Origin: a virus
DNA length: 64,000 nucleotides
Direction: 5' to 3' (one strand)
IMG/VR virus record: IMGVR_UViG_3300044639_001298
Span: 1 to 64,000 of that record
Below, piece by piece: positions 1 to 9,357 of this stretch. The notes under the pieces are model-generated. The model was given only the letters and a program-made list of their open reading frames with translations. It searched no databases and was not told the DNA's origin. Within the stretch, counting starts at the first letter, position 1. The number at the start of each line of letters is the position of its first letter. Position numbers and translations under genes: made by a program.

Positions 1-47
1 GATATAATGTCTCGTATTTCTTTTGCTACTTCTGTTAAATCTATCAT
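1..47 (-). CDS. First codons of an unidentified gene, cut by the window edge
   Basis: An ATG at 47-45 on the minus strand opens a frame that stays open to the window edge and reads MIDLTEVAKEIRDII. The start overlaps the stop of the upstream primase gene as ATGA, the usual form of translational coupling in phage operons. Because of this coupling the gene is probably co-transcribed with the primase and may also serve replication. Fifteen residues are too few to name a family. Confidence 0.6.
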   Translation of the reverse strand, partial: MIDLTEVAKEIRDII

Positions 48-961
48 TTAAATTCTACGTAATATTTTTCAATGTCACCTTTAAGGTCACATACATCTTT
101 ATCTTTTGGTAACTTCACTAACTTAACTCTGTTATATAAAGCACCTCCGTTTAGTTTGTCGTATAAGTTTTTGGCGTCAGTATAAGCATCACCATCTAAA
201 CAAACTATAATATTTTTCTTTGCCTTTGAATATAGTTTTTCCCAAAGGTTGTCTGTTAAAAACTTCCCTAATAAACAAATTGAATTGTCCAAGAAGAAAC
301 TATCAAAGACACCTTCAACAAGATATATATCTTTTTTCCAATCAATTAAACTCTCATTGAAAATTAAAAAGTCTTTTGAAGCTTCGGGGTTTTTGTATTT
401 CAATTTACTTCGTGGGTTCCACGACCTTGATACAAAAAAGTTTAATTCACCTTTCTTATTAAAAGATGGGACGATAATTCTACCGGCATATTCACCTTCT
501 AAACATAAACCAATTTGATACTTTTCAATAATCTCATCAGTGATACCTCTTTTTTTCAAATAGTTAAGAGCCTCTTTTCTTGGAATGTGAAGTGGGTGTA
601 TCTCGTCAAACTTTTTATACTCTTTTGGTAGTTCAAGTTTCTTGTAAACCTTTTCTTTTTTTTCAAACTCGTCTGGTCTAATTAACTTATAGATTTTCTT
701 ATCTTTTTTTGAACCGAACTTATCTATAAGTTTTCCTAAGTGTCCGTGAGTTCCATGTGTCTCAGCACAAGCCCAACACTTGTAAACATGTTGTTGGTAG
801 TTGATTTCAAGGTTTCCCTTTCCGTCTAACTTATCAAGTCCTTTAATGGTATATGAGCACACCGGACAATCAACCGAGATTTGCCCTCTAATTTCATTTA
901 TCATCTTTGGCTCACCAAAAATATTACCAATAAGGTCTATGATTAACTCTTCTGCTTCCAC
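44..961 (-). CDS. DNA primase (TOPRIM, T4 gp61/DnaG type)
   Basis: This 305-residue protein should lay down RNA primers for lagging-strand synthesis together with the DnaB-type helicase encoded at 36331-37710. The N-terminus has a zinc-ribbon pattern with C32/C35 and C62/C65. The TOPRIM part shows the acidic glutamate in YLVEGVFDS (E216) and a DxD pair in VCLDGDAY (D256, D258), followed by KDKDVCDL, which matches the KDPND-type motif of primases. T4 gp61 is of similar size. The start is a GTG; no in-frame ATG lies upstream, and the first internal methionine (residue 20) would leave very little before the zinc ribbon. A weak host-like promoter, ATTG-N19-TATCTTTT, may precede it at about 970-998. 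The family call is firm; gp61-like versus DnaG-like is less so. Confidence 0.88.
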   Translation of the reverse strand: MEAEELIIDLIGNIFGEPKMINEIRGQISVDCPVCSYTIKGLDKLDGKGNLEINYQQHVYKCWACAETHGTHGHLGKLIDKFGSKKDKKIYKLIRPDEFEKKEKVYKKLELPKEYKKFDEIHPLHIPRKEALNYLKKRGITDEIIEKYQIGLCLEGEYAGRIIVPSFNKKGELNFFVSRSWNPRSKLKYKNPEASKDFLIFNESLIDWKKDIYLVEGVFDSFFLDNSICLLGKFLTDNLWEKLYSKAKKNIIVCLDGDAYTDAKNLYDKLNGGALYNRVKLVKLPKDKDVCDLKGDIEKYYVEFK

Positions 962-1000
962 ATATAAAAGATAAGAATAATATGTGGATTGTCAATTAAC

Positions 1001-1030
1001 AAAAAACCCACCTTTGTGGGGTGGGTTTTT
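1001..1030 (-). terminator. Rho-independent terminator after the 136-residue protein gene
   Basis: A ten-base-pair stem, AAAACCCACC pairing with GGTGGGTTTT around a seven-base loop, is followed on the minus strand by a run of T. The gene at 1051-1461 ends 20 bases before it. The A-run on the other side means it could work in both directions. Confidence 0.85.
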
Positions 1031-1050
1031 AAATACAATATAATTTTTAA

Positions 1051-1461
1051 TTATGCAAAAGAAGAATCAGAACCTTTGTTAGTTGATGCATATGCTCCGC
1101 ACATCTTGTTACCCAAAGTTCTCATAATCATACTACCTTTTGGTGTAAAATATACCGGTAAAACTTTATTTGTTGTATCATCAACAAATGTATATTCTAA
1201 ACTATCACATTTTGTTTGAATATATCCTCCTCTATTAGCACCTGCAATTTTATATTTAACAGAAATCATATTATTACGCATAGTAGGATTTTCTATAATT
1301 TCAACGTTAAAATCAGCTGGTTCAGTTGGGTCAAAATCTTCATCAGTAAATAGTTTAAGTTTTTGTCCTACCATTTGAACATTACTTTCCTGTTCTTCTT
1401 TAATCACTCTTTTAACAATACGAGTTAAATCTGACTCCGTTAATCTAACTATTCTTTTCAT
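1051..1461 (-). CDS. Small protein with a capsid-targeting-like N-terminal helix
   Basis: This 136-residue protein has no family that I recognise. Its first 23 residues form a basic amphipathic helix containing RLTESDLTRIVKRVIKE, followed by EQ. The I-K-E at its end fits the [L/I]-x-E cleavage consensus of T4 prohead protease gp21, so the helix may be a removable capsid-targeting leader like that of T4 internal proteins. The remainder is a compact polar domain with no membrane segment or signal peptide. The gene stands alone between a TATTTAT promoter-like site and a strong terminator. Packaging into the head is inferred from the leader and is not shown. Confidence 0.7.
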   Translation of the reverse strand: MKRIVRLTESDLTRIVKRVIKEEQESNVQMVGQKLKLFTDEDFDPTEPADFNVEIIENPTMRNNMISVKYKIAGANRGGYIQTKCDSLEYTFVDDTTNKVLPVYFTPKGSMIMRTLGNKMCGAYASTNKGSDSSFA

Positions 1462-1492
1462 TATTTTAATATTTTCTTAAATTTATTTACTA

Positions 1493-1499
1493 ATAAATA
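1493..1499 (-). promoter_or_regulatory. TATTTAT element (candidate phage late promoter)
   Basis: The minus strand reads ATATATTTATTAG, 31 bases upstream of the ATG at 1461. The same TATTTAT core recurs in most intergenic gaps before structural genes in this window. Confidence 0.4.
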
Positions 1500-1525
1500 T
1501 ATCATCGATTTAAAAAAAAAGATAA

Positions 1526-2131
1526 TTACCAAATTTTTTGTTCTTTCATATATCCAAGTACACAAGTATAAGAATCCGCCATATCAAAACATTCTTTTTT
1601 CAAAGTGTTATTCTTTGTATAATGCCAAGTGATTTGAGGTTCTTTGTCAGATACTCGTTTCCAAATAAGTTCTTTTTTATCAACATCTTTTGGTAAACCA
1701 CCAAATAAAACGTATTTATCCTTATCATTTTTTTGAATTAAATCTGGCCAAGCAAATTTTCTTGAGTTGTATGTTGAGATATAGTTTGGTACAATTCCCA
1801 AGATATCATAGATAGATTTTGTAATCATTGAGTTATATCTCAAAAGTGTTCCTACCGTCCAAACATTATTTGAATTTAACAATGGTTCTTCAATTACGAC
1901 TTTTGTAATACCTAAATTTTGATATCCTCTTAGTTTTTCTTCAAACCCAATAACCTTTAATAATAACTCTTCAATTTTATCTTCGGGTTTTGGTTTAATA
2001 ACTGGTGAGAAGTGTGTTAATTCTAATAATTGTTGTGTTTGAATATCAAATAAACTCCACCCAATCGTTTTTGTGGAAATGTCTAAACCAAGAACTTTTG
2101 GTGAGTTCTTTAAATCATGTTTTTCTGCCAT
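1526..2131 (-). CDS. RuvC-like Holliday junction resolvase (RNase H fold)
   Basis: This 201-residue protein probably cuts branched DNA during recombination or before packaging, the role that endonuclease VII has in T4. The RuvC/RNase H fold shows in a first strand with the catalytic aspartate, VLGLDISTKTIGWS (D17), a glutamate pair in VVIEEP (E81/E82), and a C-terminal pair of aspartates in CFDMADSY (D183, D186). This D-E-DxxD order is that of RuvC and its phage and poxvirus relatives. The gene starts seven bases after the stop of the structural gene at 2138-4345, so it is probably co-transcribed with late genes. That timing fits a resolvase needed at packaging. Confidence 0.8.
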   Translation of the reverse strand: MAEKHDLKNSPKVLGLDISTKTIGWSLFDIQTQQLLELTHFSPVIKPKPEDKIEELLLKVIGFEEKLRGYQNLGITKVVIEEPLLNSNNVWTVGTLLRYNSMITKSIYDILGIVPNYISTYNSRKFAWPDLIQKNDKDKYVLFGGLPKDVDKKELIWKRVSDKEPQITWHYTKNNTLKKECFDMADSYTCVLGYMKEQKIW

Positions 2132-2137
2132 AAAAGG

Positions 2138-4345
2138 TTAAAAATCTAACTTTATCGGATACTGTTGTATTCCCTGACGTTTCTCAGGAGATTGTATCTT
2201 AGATATAACCATAAGTTCTTTATCCGCATTGTAAAGTCCAACTTCAGTTACATAAGGATTGTTACCTGTCCATGTTGGATTAGATGAATCGAAGAATTGT
2301 GTTTGTCCTAAATTACACAGGAAGTTCATTACGTAAATTGTAGCCTGAATATCGGTTTGGATATTTCCAAAGAAGAAGTATTCTCCACCAAAATTTAACG
2401 TAAGTCCTGTGTTGTTAAGTGTTGGTATATCGATGTAGTTATTTAAGTTATAATTGGTTCCACCATTATACATCGCTTTAGTCAACTGTAAAGTTGTGCC
2501 TGTCATTCCTGACTGTGTTAAATAACCACCAACTGTAGTTGCTGATAACTGACTAATAACATTTATTTCTTTCCATCCTGATGCCGTTGGTCTTGTAGTA
2601 CCACTTGCGACTTTTTGAGCTATCAATTTAAATCCTGTTGCTGTGAATCCGCTTGGTGTTGAGTATGTATTTCTTAAGAAAGGGAACTCATTACCAAATC
2701 TTATAATTACATCAGATGAGCCAGGTAATAAACTTTGGTCATTACCCGAAATAGTAGTGTAATAATTACAATGTAATGAATTAGTGAAAGCCGAATTTGT
2801 AAAAATATAACTTAAGAACAAAGTTTCGGAAGTACCTGTAAGTAAACCATCGGTAGAACCTAAAACACCATTAAATGTATTTGGTGTTACTAATCCTAAT
2901 TTAGGTGCCGGTAAAGTCCATGACCTATTTGTTTTATAGTTCAATGCTGCTACTAACTCCTCATCATCGAATATAATCATTTTATAATCAGGGAATACTT
3001 TTCCAACTCTATTAGGATATCCATTTGTATTAGGGTTAGTATCCCACAAATGATAGTATCTCATACCCGGGTCGTTAAAATTAGGTTCTCTTTTTGATTC
3101 AATATAATGTGGTTGAAATAAATTCAAACTTGTAAATCCTGATGGGTCCGTATAAAACTCTTGACCTATTGTTGCTCCTGAGTTTTTATGCCACATCAAC
3201 CAAGGAATACTCAATCTGAAATTTCTTGCTTGTCCTGTACCACCTGGATTATTAGCATCATAATCTTCTTGTGCAAACTTTTCACCATAGAAATTATCTA
3301 TAGCTTGGTTTGTGTAATGTACAATTGCGATTGATTTTTGGTCTGAAGGTGATAAATTAATTTTTTCAGCAAATGAATTGTAGTAGTAAGTTGAGTCCGT
3401 ATCCACCTGTCCATCATTACTTCCATATCCAAAATATTCTTTAGTCCCTGTATATCCTGTTGATTTATATAAGTTAAAATCTTGATAGGTATTACTAAAT
3501 ACACCTGCTGGTGATTCAGTCCAAGGAATATTCATATTCCAAATTTTAACATCTCTTTTTGATACGTCACAATTAGTTTCAAAATTAATTACATCATTCT
3601 CCCAATAAGATTCAGGTGTTGCGGTATCATATATAACCGTCATTCCACTTGGGTAAAATAAGGTTTGTGATAAACCTGTTAGTCCCATCGAAGCAAAGTT
3701 CGGTAATCGTCTATCTACTTGTATAGTGATAGTACCACCTGTTGCAGTATTACCAGTTACCGCTGTTACTAAATATGTAAACATAGGGCCGGCACCTTGT
3801 ATTGGTGAAATATTTCCATTACTAAATAAAGTCATATACATACCAGGGGTAACCGTACCTGAAACAGAAGGATTGATTGATGTACCTGAAATAGTTAATG
3901 TGTAAGCTGAAGTAATTCCACTTAATTGTGCAACAAAATTAGGGTTAATAGTGTACGCAGAACTTGTAAATGCACTATATGTGTACGGAGTACCTGTTGA
4001 ACCTGTAAAAAATCCTCTCGGGGCAGCACTGTTGTAAACACTATCAATGTATGATGCATCAAATGGAATACCATATGTACTACCTGATGTTGAGTCTAAA
4101 TACAATGGATATTTTATTTCCATTCTATTTTTTTGTGGTACTGGTGCTAAATTTTGTGTATTATATTGTGGCATCAAAACATTTAGATTCGCCAAATCTA
4201 AATTACTAACACAATCATAACATACCTCACTATCACCAACTTGGAAATAAGAAATATCGAATTTACCTTGCGACATCTTTTTTCTACCGGCATCGGTTAC
4301 GAGTGTGTTGATTAAAGCTGCGGTATTTTTAATTATGTATGACAT
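2138..4345 (-). CDS. Large virion protein, probably tail or fibre related
   Basis: This 735-residue protein begins with a well-ordered segment, NTAALINTLVTDAGRKKMSQ, followed by DISYFQVGDSEV, the style of opening seen in phage tail-periphery proteins whose N-terminus docks to the particle. The middle (about residues 110-250) is rich in Gly, Ser and Thr and looks like beta-structured fibre. The last 50 residues (YVTEVGLYNADKELMVISK) resemble the collar-type proteins that report on a gradient of tail parts. No enzymatic motif is visible. It lies beside the adhesin cluster, downstream of a TATTTAT site only five bases from the ATG. Its exact place in the virion is unknown. Confidence 0.6.
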   Translation of the reverse strand: MSYIIKNTAALINTLVTDAGRKKMSQGKFDISYFQVGDSEVCYDCVSNLDLANLNVLMPQYNTQNLAPVPQKNRMEIKYPLYLDSTSGSTYGIPFDASYIDSVYNSAAPRGFFTGSTGTPYTYSAFTSSAYTINPNFVAQLSGITSAYTLTISGTSINPSVSGTVTPGMYMTLFSNGNISPIQGAGPMFTYLVTAVTGNTATGGTITIQVDRRLPNFASMGLTGLSQTLFYPSGMTVIYDTATPESYWENDVINFETNCDVSKRDVKIWNMNIPWTESPAGVFSNTYQDFNLYKSTGYTGTKEYFGYGSNDGQVDTDSTYYYNSFAEKINLSPSDQKSIAIVHYTNQAIDNFYGEKFAQEDYDANNPGGTGQARNFRLSIPWLMWHKNSGATIGQEFYTDPSGFTSLNLFQPHYIESKREPNFNDPGMRYYHLWDTNPNTNGYPNRVGKVFPDYKMIIFDDEELVAALNYKTNRSWTLPAPKLGLVTPNTFNGVLGSTDGLLTGTSETLFLSYIFTNSAFTNSLHCNYYTTISGNDQSLLPGSSDVIIRFGNEFPFLRNTYSTPSGFTATGFKLIAQKVASGTTRPTASGWKEINVISQLSATTVGGYLTQSGMTGTTLQLTKAMYNGGTNYNLNNYIDIPTLNNTGLTLNFGGEYFFFGNIQTDIQATIYVMNFLCNLGQTQFFDSSNPTWTGNNPYVTEVGLYNADKELMVISKIQSPEKRQGIQQYPIKLDF

Positions 4346-4350
4346 ATTTT

Positions 4351-4357
4351 ATAAATA
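4351..4357 (-). promoter_or_regulatory. TATTTAT element (candidate phage late promoter)
   Basis: The minus strand reads GAATATTTATAAAATATG, and the core ends five bases before the ATG. If it acts as a -10 box, the message would be almost leaderless. Confidence 0.4.
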
Positions 4358-4371
4358 TTCATTTTATTTTT

Positions 4372-5970
4372 TTATGCGGATTGGGACGCTGGACATAATG
4401 CCCCTGTTTTATTTAATTGTACTTTTTGTGGTGTAATTATTTTATTAATATTTGTACACAATGAAGGTGTTATTGAAATATTTTGTATAGAAACTGAATC
4501 TACGATAAACCCGTTAAGTGGACATCCTGCTGTAACACATGGTGTGTTTACATATTGGACTATCGTACCTTGAGCCGAGCCATTATTTGTAAGTTGGACG
4601 GTATACGTTTGAGAGTACGCGCTTGTTCTTACAAAACCACCCACACAATTAGGTCTTGGTGAATTTGTTCCTGTAATAATACTATTAGAAACAGGTGTCA
4701 CAACAGCATTTGGTGTTGTTGATGCGGTAATTGAATTTGTAATTGTTGGAGTTATTGCTGACGTTGCGGTATTTGCGGTATAATTAACATTAAACGTAAC
4801 GGTCATATTTACCGTACTACCCGTAGGTAGAGATGGTGATACACCAATTGTCCAATTAGTGGTTTTGCTTGATGCATTTCCAAATGATTGTATTGGATTT
4901 TCATTCAAATTCAAACTAACAATGTAATTTTGTACTGGTTGTTGTCCCGTTAAAGTTTTTACTGTTGATGCCACATTATTAAGACCATCTTTAACGTAAA
5001 TTGTATATGTTCCAACACCCAAATTGGTGAATAGGTTTGAACTTTGATAATTTACACCATCTAACGAATATGTGTATGGCGCAGTCCCACTTACCCCCGC
5101 AACCACAAACGACCCGTTATTTTGGTTTGCACATATTGGATTTGTTGTTGTGACTGAAATTTTAAGTCCTGGTGTGGTACAACTACCAGACGTTACCAAA
5201 ATACTTGTACCAAAAGCGTTAGGTCCTGTTATAGTCCAAGTACCTGTTGGTGGTGTTGAAGGTGATATTTTGAATACCGAACCATTTGTGTATCCACTTA
5301 ATACCCATCTTGTGGTTCCTGTATTGTAAAATATTCTATAACTTGGTGTTGAGCTGGTCCATGACGCGTAACCATTCAAAGTAGACGCTGAAAAGAAATT
5401 AATGAGTGTAGTAGTAGAATTTACAGTTTGATTTAAACATAACCTATTTGGTATTACAGGTATCGGTAAAGGTGCGGGTAAACACTGAGTACAACCCGTA
5501 TACGGTCCTGATAATACTGATGCAAAATTATTTATATAAGTTTGACCTGTAAATAATGTAGTACCACTACTCTTCCAACAACCAACTTGTGTTGTAAGTT
5601 CGTAAACAGTACCAGCAGTAAACGGATTATAAACATCCGCCAAATAATAAGCATATGTACCTCCACTTGAACAATTCTCAAATTTTTCAAGATAAAAACT
5701 ATCGAAATTTACTTCACAAGTAGTTGTACCTGTAAAATCACCGTAGTAGTCAATAACCGTTGCAGTATATTGACCAGGACCTAAGTTTGTTAGAACGGAA
5801 CCTTGTTGACCGTTATTCCACACTACATTATAAGGTGGAGTCCCACCTGTAATAAATAAAGAAATAAGACCGTTTGTTGCTTGTGGTGTCGAGCTGTTGA
5901 TAACATTACATTCAACACCCAAAGGAAACAAAGTTACTATACTACAACTATTACCACTTAACTGTGCCAT
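4372..5970 (-). CDS. SprB-repeat tail fibre/adhesin-like protein
   Basis: This 532-residue protein is built of SprB-like repeats, the unit of the flavobacterial gliding adhesin SprB. The signature appears as ITGGTPPYNVVWNNGQQG with LTNLGPGQYTATVIDYYG (about residues 36-80) and again as CANQNNGSFVVAGVSGTAPY with LGVGTYTIYVKDG (about 280-345). Cysteine pairs mark repeat boundaries. There is no signal peptide or sorting tail, so it is not a secreted bacterial adhesin. Together with its place between other fibre genes, this indicates a phage tail fibre or decoration. Its last codon overlaps nothing, while its start sits against the stop of the 313-residue protein (TAATG-type coupling at 5970). 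Confidence 0.75.
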   Translation of the reverse strand: MAQLSGNSCSIVTLFPLGVECNVINSSTPQATNGLISLFITGGTPPYNVVWNNGQQGSVLTNLGPGQYTATVIDYYGDFTGTTTCEVNFDSFYLEKFENCSSGGTYAYYLADVYNPFTAGTVYELTTQVGCWKSSGTTLFTGQTYINNFASVLSGPYTGCTQCLPAPLPIPVIPNRLCLNQTVNSTTTLINFFSASTLNGYASWTSSTPSYRIFYNTGTTRWVLSGYTNGSVFKISPSTPPTGTWTITGPNAFGTSILVTSGSCTTPGLKISVTTTNPICANQNNGSFVVAGVSGTAPYTYSLDGVNYQSSNLFTNLGVGTYTIYVKDGLNNVASTVKTLTGQQPVQNYIVSLNLNENPIQSFGNASSKTTNWTIGVSPSLPTGSTVNMTVTFNVNYTANTATSAITPTITNSITASTTPNAVVTPVSNSIITGTNSPRPNCVGGFVRTSAYSQTYTVQLTNNGSAQGTIVQYVNTPCVTAGCPLNGFIVDSVSIQNISITPSLCTNINKIITPQKVQLNKTGALCPASQSA

Positions 5971-6911
5971 TATACTACGAATTTTTTAGTTAAACAACCA
6001 TACCTTTGTGATGCTCGCCCAAAACCTATTGGTGTTGTTGAATCAGCAATATATGTTAATAGATATGGTGATGTTAAGTTAATTTGGTATATTTGATTAG
6101 ATTGTGTTAGAATATATATCAAATCATTTGATTGGATGAATGTTGCCGGATTTGTTATACCAGACAAATTTATTTCTAATTCTAATGTGCCTCCAGAAAC
6201 ATAATCATATTGTTGTAAAAATTCAGTAGAACCAGTTTTACCTAAAATAATGATTTTATCTTCAGTTGATAATTTCATGTCTTTTATAGTGGTGTTGCCG
6301 GACAATGAACCAACAACTTCTAATAATGATGTTGTTTGTGCTGTTGTTCCTGTGATAACCGCATTATGAATATATGTTCTTGTAGTTGCAGTATTTGTAG
6401 CACACACTATTAAATTACTATTATCAATACTATAAAGTTGTTTTACAGATGATAAGTTTATTTTTATGTCTCTACTGTAAGTCGCACTAAATGGTGATAC
6501 AACCATATTTAATTCCGTAGTACCTGTATTAGTTAAAAACCATAGTTTGTTATCACTATTAGCCATCAAACTATCATCTACAGATGGTGTAATAGGTAAA
6601 GTTAATGGACCTTCTTCAGTGTCACTAACAACATTATATTTGTAATAAACGTTTCCATCCCAATAACCAATAAAAACATTACAAGCTGATATTGATGGTG
6701 ATATACAATAAACACAATTATTCGAATCTATTATTTTTACATAATATGCCGGATAAGTTTCAAAAACTGTAGGTAAGATAAATGTGAAAGTACTCGTAGA
6801 AAAAGTATTGATGTACTGACAACTAGCACTTGTACCACAACCGTCACAAACCCATACATTATATGGTGATGTCCCTGAAACTATACTATCTATTGTTATT
6901 TGTATTGCCAT
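5970..6911 (-). CDS. Fibre-associated protein with one SprB-like unit and a propeller-like body
   Basis: Residues 1-75 (VSGTSPYNVWVCDGCGTS, then YYVKIIDSNNCVYC) match the two tandem 95-residue proteins at 13651-14226, so all three share one SprB-like module. The remaining 230 residues repeat short blocks of the type LIVCATNTATTRTYIHN and IIILGKTGSTEFLQQYDY, each a beta hairpin with a polar loop. That pattern suggests a beta-propeller or similar receptor-facing structure. It is coupled to its neighbours on both sides (stop and start overlap at 5970; three bases from the gene above). A role in host recognition is inferred from the domain and its context. Confidence 0.6.
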   Translation of the reverse strand: MAIQITIDSIVSGTSPYNVWVCDGCGTSASCQYINTFSTSTFTFILPTVFETYPAYYVKIIDSNNCVYCISPSISACNVFIGYWDGNVYYKYNVVSDTEEGPLTLPITPSVDDSLMANSDNKLWFLTNTGTTELNMVVSPFSATYSRDIKINLSSVKQLYSIDNSNLIVCATNTATTRTYIHNAVITGTTAQTTSLLEVVGSLSGNTTIKDMKLSTEDKIIILGKTGSTEFLQQYDYVSGGTLELEINLSGITNPATFIQSNDLIYILTQSNQIYQINLTSPYLLTYIADSTTPIGFGRASQRYGCLTKKFVV

Positions 6912-6913
6912 TA

Positions 6914-8518
6914 TTATCTACAATTTCCGTTTACTGTACAGTATTGTGTTAATTTACCTTCTTTATCTACTTGATAAATATAATTTCCGTATTGTAGATA
7001 ATCCTCGGTTATAGGTTTAGTCAATCCACTATCACTAAATACATAAACACCCGTATCAATATTTTTAATCAAATTAGATGTATATACTGTTGATGGTTTA
7101 CCAAAGTCAGTGATTTGACATACAGGACAATTAAGAGCAAATCCGATACTTGCTCTCCATGTGTTATAAGTTAATGTTTGTGCAGTCACAGTTAAACAAT
7201 CAATACAATTAGTATATGTCGTGGCTGTTGTTGCTGTAAATTGATTTACACTTGCAACAATATAACCCGACGGAGCAACATAATTCACATAATTTCCAAT
7301 ATATGTATAACAATCACCTGAAGTGGTTTTCAATACATTTCCAATCGTAACATTTGTTGGTGGATAAGCTGTCTGTGTAATCATACTATTAGAAGTACAA
7401 GATGTGAATACAAATACAGTTCCAGGTGCAAATGTTGGTGTAGGGGTTGGAGTTGGAGTAGGCGTTGGTGTAGGTGTTGGAGTTGGAGTTACCGTAGGTG
7501 TTGGTGTCGTACATGCAGTAGCACAATATCCTGTGTATGCTGAAATTACATATTGAACCGACGCATTAGCACTTCCATTTATATTTTGTACATAAGTAGC
7601 ACATTTGAATTGGTTATTAATAACCGCAAGTATAGTTGTACCTGTCGTAGTTATTGTTGTCGCAGTTGAACCAGTTAATAATAACGGTCCACTCACATAG
7701 TATAACGAACCATCATTACAATCAACCAATTCCTTAACTGTTGCGCAAACAAAGTTTCCGTTATCAACAATAAACGTAACAGTATCTGCTGAAGGTGTTA
7801 CAGTTGGTGTAGGAGTTGGTGTAGGAGTTGGTGTAGGTGTAGGTGTTGGTGTTACCGACGCGTATGAAATATTCGCACTAAAACCACTACATATATTTGC
7901 CGTAGGAGTTGGTGTTGGTGTAGGCGTTGGCGTAGGTGTTGGTGTTGGAGTAGGTGTTGGTGTTGCAATGTCACACTCCAATAAAACATCAAAATCTAAA
8001 ACTGAACACGGGTCAAAAGGTGTTGGTGCGGGACCACAACTTCCACTAAACATAACAGTTTCATCTAAATCAGGACAAGATGAAAACGTTGGGTTCGACC
8101 CAAAGAAAAAACACGAACCAGACAAAGAATTACTTAAGCACCAATTAGTACCATTATAATAGATATAACCTGAACTATTAGTTCCACCTGTCCAATATGG
8201 TCTAGAATTATAACCACCCTTAAAAGTGTATGTACCTGAATATCCACTATATAGTGTTGTAGACGCACTTATACATAAGTTTGTTGAACAACAACTTAAA
8301 CAAGATGGGTCATTACAGGATGAACCTGATGTTGCAGTTCCGGTAACTGTCGTTGATATGGTACTTGCGGTAACTCCTGTTACAACTTTATAACACCCGT
8401 TTGGGATATTTGTATCACCGGTAATAACATAAACTGTATTTGTTGCAGCCGTGACCGGAAAAGTCGTGGCACTAAACACAAAATTATAACAACAACTACT
8501 AAAAACTACATTTGCCAT
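6914..8518 (-). CDS. Cysteine-rich fibre protein with three proline-threonine stalks
   Basis: This 534-residue protein alternates cysteine-rich folded segments with three strict Pro-Thr repeats at about residues 184-206, 221-241 and 337-362. The N-terminal part has many Cys pairs ([22 protein letters not shown]). The C-terminal 60 residues ([14 protein letters not shown], then [15 protein letters not shown]) resemble the end of the 1112-residue protein at 14226-17564, so the two share a tip domain. Pro-Thr runs in surface proteins act as stiff stalks and are typical O-glycosylation substrates. Two glycosyltransferase genes lie immediately upstream (8560-10550), which makes modification of this protein an attractive inference. 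Confidence 0.65.
   Translation of the reverse strand: MANVVFSSCCYNFVFSATTFPVTAATNTVYVITGDTNIPNGCYKVVTGVTASTISTTVTGTATSGSSCNDPSCLSCCSTNLCISASTTLYSGYSGTYTFKGGYNSRPYWTGGTNSSGYIYYNGTNWCLSNSLSGSCFFFGSNPTFSSCPDLDETVMFSGSCGPAPTPFDPCSVLDFDVLLECDIATPTPTPTPTPTPTPTPTPTPTANICSGFSANISYASVTPTPTPTPTPTPTPTPTVTPSADTVTFIVDNGNFVCATVKELVDCNDGSLYYVSGPLLLTGSTATTITTTGTTILAVINNQFKCATYVQNINGSANASVQYVISAYTGYCATACTTPTPTVTPTPTPTPTPTPTPTPTPTFAPGTVFVFTSCTSNSMITQTAYPPTNVTIGNVLKTTSGDCYTYIGNYVNYVAPSGYIVASVNQFTATTATTYTNCIDCLTVTAQTLTYNTWRASIGFALNCPVCQITDFGKPSTVYTSNLIKNIDTGVYVFSDSGLTKPITEDYLQYGNYIYQVDKEGKLTQYCTVNGNCR
7433..7507 (-). repeat. Pro-Thr coding tandem repeat, tract 3 of the 534-residue fibre
   Basis: Six-base units of the type GGNGTN on the plus strand encode alternating Thr-Pro on the minus strand. 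The third bases vary, but slippage between units could still change the stalk length. Confidence 0.85.
7795..7855 (-). repeat. Pro-Thr coding tandem repeat, tract 2 of the 534-residue fibre
   Basis: This has the same six-base unit as the tract at 7433-7507 and encodes a run of about twenty alternating Pro and Thr residues ending in VTPSA. Confidence 0.85.
7901..7966 (-). repeat. Pro-Thr coding tandem repeat, tract 1 of the 534-residue fibre
   Basis: This has the same six-base unit and encodes ATPTPTP-type sequence just after the N-terminal cysteine-rich part of the protein. Confidence 0.85.
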
Positions 8519-8538
8519 TCAGGTATTAACTTTATTAT

Positions 8539-8545
8539 ATAAATA
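8539..8545 (-). promoter_or_regulatory. TATTTAT element (candidate phage late promoter)
   Basis: The minus strand reads GATTATTTATATAAT, 20 bases upstream of the ATG of the 534-residue fibre gene. Confidence 0.4.
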
Positions 8546-8559
8546 ATCAAAAGTTTATT

Positions 8560-9357
8560 TTATAAATCTAAATTTATATCTCCAGGTTCATAATTGTAAA
8601 AATGTTTGTATAAATGAATAAAAGCAACGTCTCTTTGTTCCTCCATCGGTACCGACCAACCTGTCTTATCAAACCAATTACCTTCATTTCTACTATCGTA
8701 TTGAGCCCAATCATCCCAAATACCACTTGTATAACCAGCATGTTGGAAAACAAACGATAAACTAGCATCGGACCATTCAATAGGTCTTGTATCCAATTCA
8801 CGTATTTTTTGCCAATCAATCTCGTCTAATCTATTATAGACATCGATAAACGCTTCACGATTAAAAATTGTTCCTCCACAACCACCATAACTTTGAAGCG
8901 AACCTAAAGGTGACCAATGGTTTCTTGATTCGTCAGTTATACTAAACTTATCTTTCAAATATTGATAAAGTTCATTAGTGTATGCCGGTCCGTTAGCACC
9001 TGCTATTGTAAATTTAGGAGGGATGGTAATTTCATTTTTACACCATACGTCATCTTCATAGTGTATTACCCAATCCACATCTTTTAGTGTTGTAGTACAG
9101 GCGTCATAAATTCTTTTTAACCAAGCCAAATTACTTTCAATTCCAACTACGGGTCTTCCTGAATGTCTTAAGTTTTGTCCAGTAACATCAGTTTTTTTAT
9201 AATCACAATTGAATTTTTTTGCTACGGGTTCCAATACGTCTGAACCATCTTCATATAATGCAACAGGTATGTTTGGGTATATTTTTCTTAATTGTTCTAA
9301 TGCTTTATAACAGGCAACTAATTTATAACCTGATTGATAAAATGCTCCTATTTTCAT
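8560..9357 (-). CDS. Glycosyltransferase, GT-A fold
   Basis: This 265-residue protein has the layout of a GT-A glycosyltransferase. It has an N-terminal nucleotide-binding half and then the acidic metal/nucleotide-sugar motif in WVIHYEDDVWC (E101-D102-D103). After this comes SYGGCGGTIFNREAF, which looks like the acceptor-side loop with a glycine-rich turn, and an acidic IEWSDASLSFVFQ segment that could supply the catalytic base. The start overlaps the stop of the 400-residue-class glycosyltransferase upstream (ATGA), so the two are made together. Its sugar and target cannot be read from the sequence. Candidate targets are the Thr/Pro-rich fibres encoded next to it; host surface glycans or phage DNA are alternatives. 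Confidence 0.75.
   Translation of the reverse strand: MKIGAFYQSGYKLVACYKALEQLRKIYPNIPVALYEDGSDVLEPVAKKFNCDYKKTDVTGQNLRHSGRPVVGIESNLAWLKRIYDACTTTLKDVDWVIHYEDDVWCKNEITIPPKFTIAGANGPAYTNELYQYLKDKFSITDESRNHWSPLGSLQSYGGCGGTIFNREAFIDVYNRLDEIDWQKIRELDTRPIEWSDASLSFVFQHAGYTSGIWDDWAQYDSRNEGNWFDKTGWSVPMEEQRDVAFIHLYKHFYNYEPGDINLDL

Noticed and set aside
970-998. Host-type promoter before the primase gene (ATTG-N19-TATCTTTT)
   Set aside because: Spacing is right but both boxes deviate from consensus, so it is mentioned with the gene and not listed as a site.
4351-4358. T4 late promoter TATAAATA on the plus strand
   Set aside because: Sites reading TATAAATA on the plus strand face away from all genes at those places. 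The coding-strand form TATTTAT is the one with consistent placement.
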